Of a stretch of 64,000 nt of DNA, positions 62,261 to 64,000 are shown one piece after another (position 1 is the first letter of the stretch; every line of letters starts with the position of its first letter). A model generated the notes under the pieces. The model saw only the letters and a program-made list of their open reading frames with translations. It searched no databases and had not been told where the DNA came from. A program made the translations under genes and the position numbers. Origin of the DNA: Tretioscincus oriximinensis (Eukaryota > Chordata > Lepidosauria > Squamata > Gymnophthalmidae); the NCBI GenBank assembly GCA_022410635.1, contig JAJVDF010000002.1, positions 6,484,950 through 6,548,949 of the forward strand, in the 5' to 3' direction.

Positions 62261-63710
62261 TTAGACCCTAAGACAGGTCAACCTGCTTATATACAGAGGA
62301 ACCTTTAATCTCAGCAGGTCTGCTGGCAACACTCTATTTTGCCCAAAGCCCTGTAAAATATTGAACTGACTATCACCAAAGGGTAAAACTTTCAAATTAT
62401 TTCCCCGTTCTCCCAAAAATCTGCCTACATAGGAATACCATATATTCCAAACTTCTGCTAAGCATCTTAAAGACTGCAAAGCATCTATCCAGTCAGTTAC
62501 ACTGTGTTAGCAAACAGAGTTTTTAATGAGTGGTAGCCATAGACTTCTAAAAAGAATCTAAGTCTCTCTCTATATTTTCCAGTACTGAAGAATGAGCTAG
62601 AGGCTCTCTGATCTTGATTGGCATAGACTAACACTAGATGCAACACTGACTTCGTTCAGTACAATAGCGGCTTTTCAACCTGTAGGTCAGAACATCACTT
62701 TCTGATTTGCAGCAAGCATTTCAAGGGGCTCTTTAGAAAAATAGAAGAGCTGTAGACCTGAAGCCATGTCTTTGATTCTAATGAAAAGCAACATCAGATT
62801 CATCTGATGAAAATAATTCCTGATCTCTTTTTAACAAGCAGAATAGCTATTGCTTTGGCCAAGAAAAAAGCAGGAAGCTGCAGAGATGCCACTGGCATTG
62901 GTTTAGAAAGCTGCTGTGTAACTGCTGCAGAGATGAGCTAAATACTGTACAATATAGTTACATGAGTACCCAAATGGCCACTTAACTTGCTTTTCCGACA
63001 GCACGCCAGAAAAATCTCTTCTTACACAGGTGATTTCGATCAAGGCACAATTTGCCCTGCTACTTGTAGAATGACATCTTGCCAACCTGCCATTTTGCTT
63101 TGCTTTGTCTTGCCGGAATTTGTGGGTGAATTTTGGTGCCTCAAACAGGAATCCAGCGTATTTCTAATAACCAGAGGGCATCCATTCATCTTTTGCTGAT
63201 GCCAGAGTAAGAACATAAGCTTATTAATTTGTCCAAGAGCCTTTTTCCAAGTCTCTTTTCCAGAATGGAAGCCTCATAAGCAAGAGAAGGACTTAACTGG
63301 TCTCTTATGTATTCATTTTTTTTTAGAAATTTGTACCCCTCCTTTCACCATCAGACCACAGAGCGGGTAATATAACACAAGGATAAATGGTACAAATGTG
63401 CAGATTTGTATTCAAATATACAAATCCTCAAACCCACTCCCCTCTAAATTCAGTGACCATATATAAACTGAGAACCTATTTATAGTTTGTCATTGCCCCA
63501 TATTAGGGTAGGATAACCCTACCTAGCCCAACTGCACTTTTGTTAGTATGGTTAAACAACGGGTCTGCCTTCCTGATCTGGGTGGGTAGCAGAAGTCCAC
63601 TGGTATCTGGCAGCCTGGAGACAGGCAGGGATATAGGGAATTAGACATAATCTGCATTAGATAACTGGACTGTCTCCATTGTTCTAAAATCGCAAAGCTT
63701 CTCCGTGTAG
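62261..63710. other. Intergenic, unclassified
   Basis: No gene recognised. Near 63330-63370 a degraded L2/SINE-like tail is possible (CCCCTCCTTTCACCATCAG). Confidence 0.35.
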
Positions 63711-63960
63711 TAATTGCCTCATTCCAAATAAATTATTTTTACTTATTATACTATACTAACAGTATATACTATAATAGATATATTGTACGGTGTAATATTA
63801 TATTATACTGTATATTGATTAATATTAATTACAAATTTATATATATATTAAATTATATACTTACAATATATTGTACTTCTATTAAATAAGTATACTTGTT
63901 ATACTATAAAAATATGCATAATTTATATATACATTCATTTTTTTTCTTTTTAAACTATTG
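63711..63960. repeat. AT-rich low-complexity tract
   Basis: About 250 bases of almost pure A/T with imperfect TATA repeats and many small palindromes (TATATATATATTAAATTATA). L2-type tail text (CTGGGACCTTCGGTGAA) begins at the window edge. Confidence 0.8.
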
Positions 63961-64000
63961 TGTTTTTAATTTTTTTAACTTGTCTGGGACCTTCGGTGAA

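Overview
The window is vertebrate nuclear DNA, most likely from a squamate reptile, possibly a gecko; the species is an inference. It has an AT-rich background, GT-AG introns and dense CR1, L2, L1, Penelope, hAT and tRNA-SINE repeats. Isolated ambiguous bases are scattered throughout and look like draft-assembly uncertainty.

The window holds two host genes in convergent orientation. Positions 1-25.6 kb carry the 3' half of ATG2B on the + strand. Twenty-three coding exons (606-24857) join in consistent phase to encode about 1,061 C-terminal residues and a stop codon, followed by a 3' UTR and poly(A) signals. ATG2B is the bridge-like lipid-transfer protein that feeds lipid to the growing autophagosome. 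The GABARAP-binding FCIL motif is intact, but the usual YFS WIPI-binding motif reads HFS. Positions 41.1-42.2 kb carry the main coding exon of the bradykinin B2 receptor, BDKRB2, on the - strand (375 residues, complete GPCR). In human the order is BDKRB2-BDKRB1-ATG2B. Here ATG2B and BDKRB2 are kept in the same convergent arrangement, but I see no BDKRB1 in the 16 kb between them.

Almost everything else is transposon-derived. Introns of ATG2B hold a Tc1-like relic, a Penelope-like element with a GIY-YIG endonuclease end, an L1 fragment, CR1 copies (one interrupted by an LTR-like segment), an L2 fragment and SINEs. The intergenic part has a 2.9-kb CR1 LINE with endonuclease and reverse transcriptase (28.98-31.93 kb). 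It also has two near-identical 616/620-bp fold-back hAT MITEs with 8-bp target duplications, a third hAT MITE with a perfect 8-bp duplication, and a four-copy unclassified repeat family.

The most unusual signal is a set of short Penelope-derived insertions. One is solo and two are head-to-head palindromes, all flanked by 10-13 bp target duplications. The better-preserved copies contain a full hammerhead-ribozyme-like core: stem I, CUGAAGA, stem II, GAAA and a minimal stem III. A second, unrelated hammerhead-like family lies near 46.3 kb inside another palindromic element.
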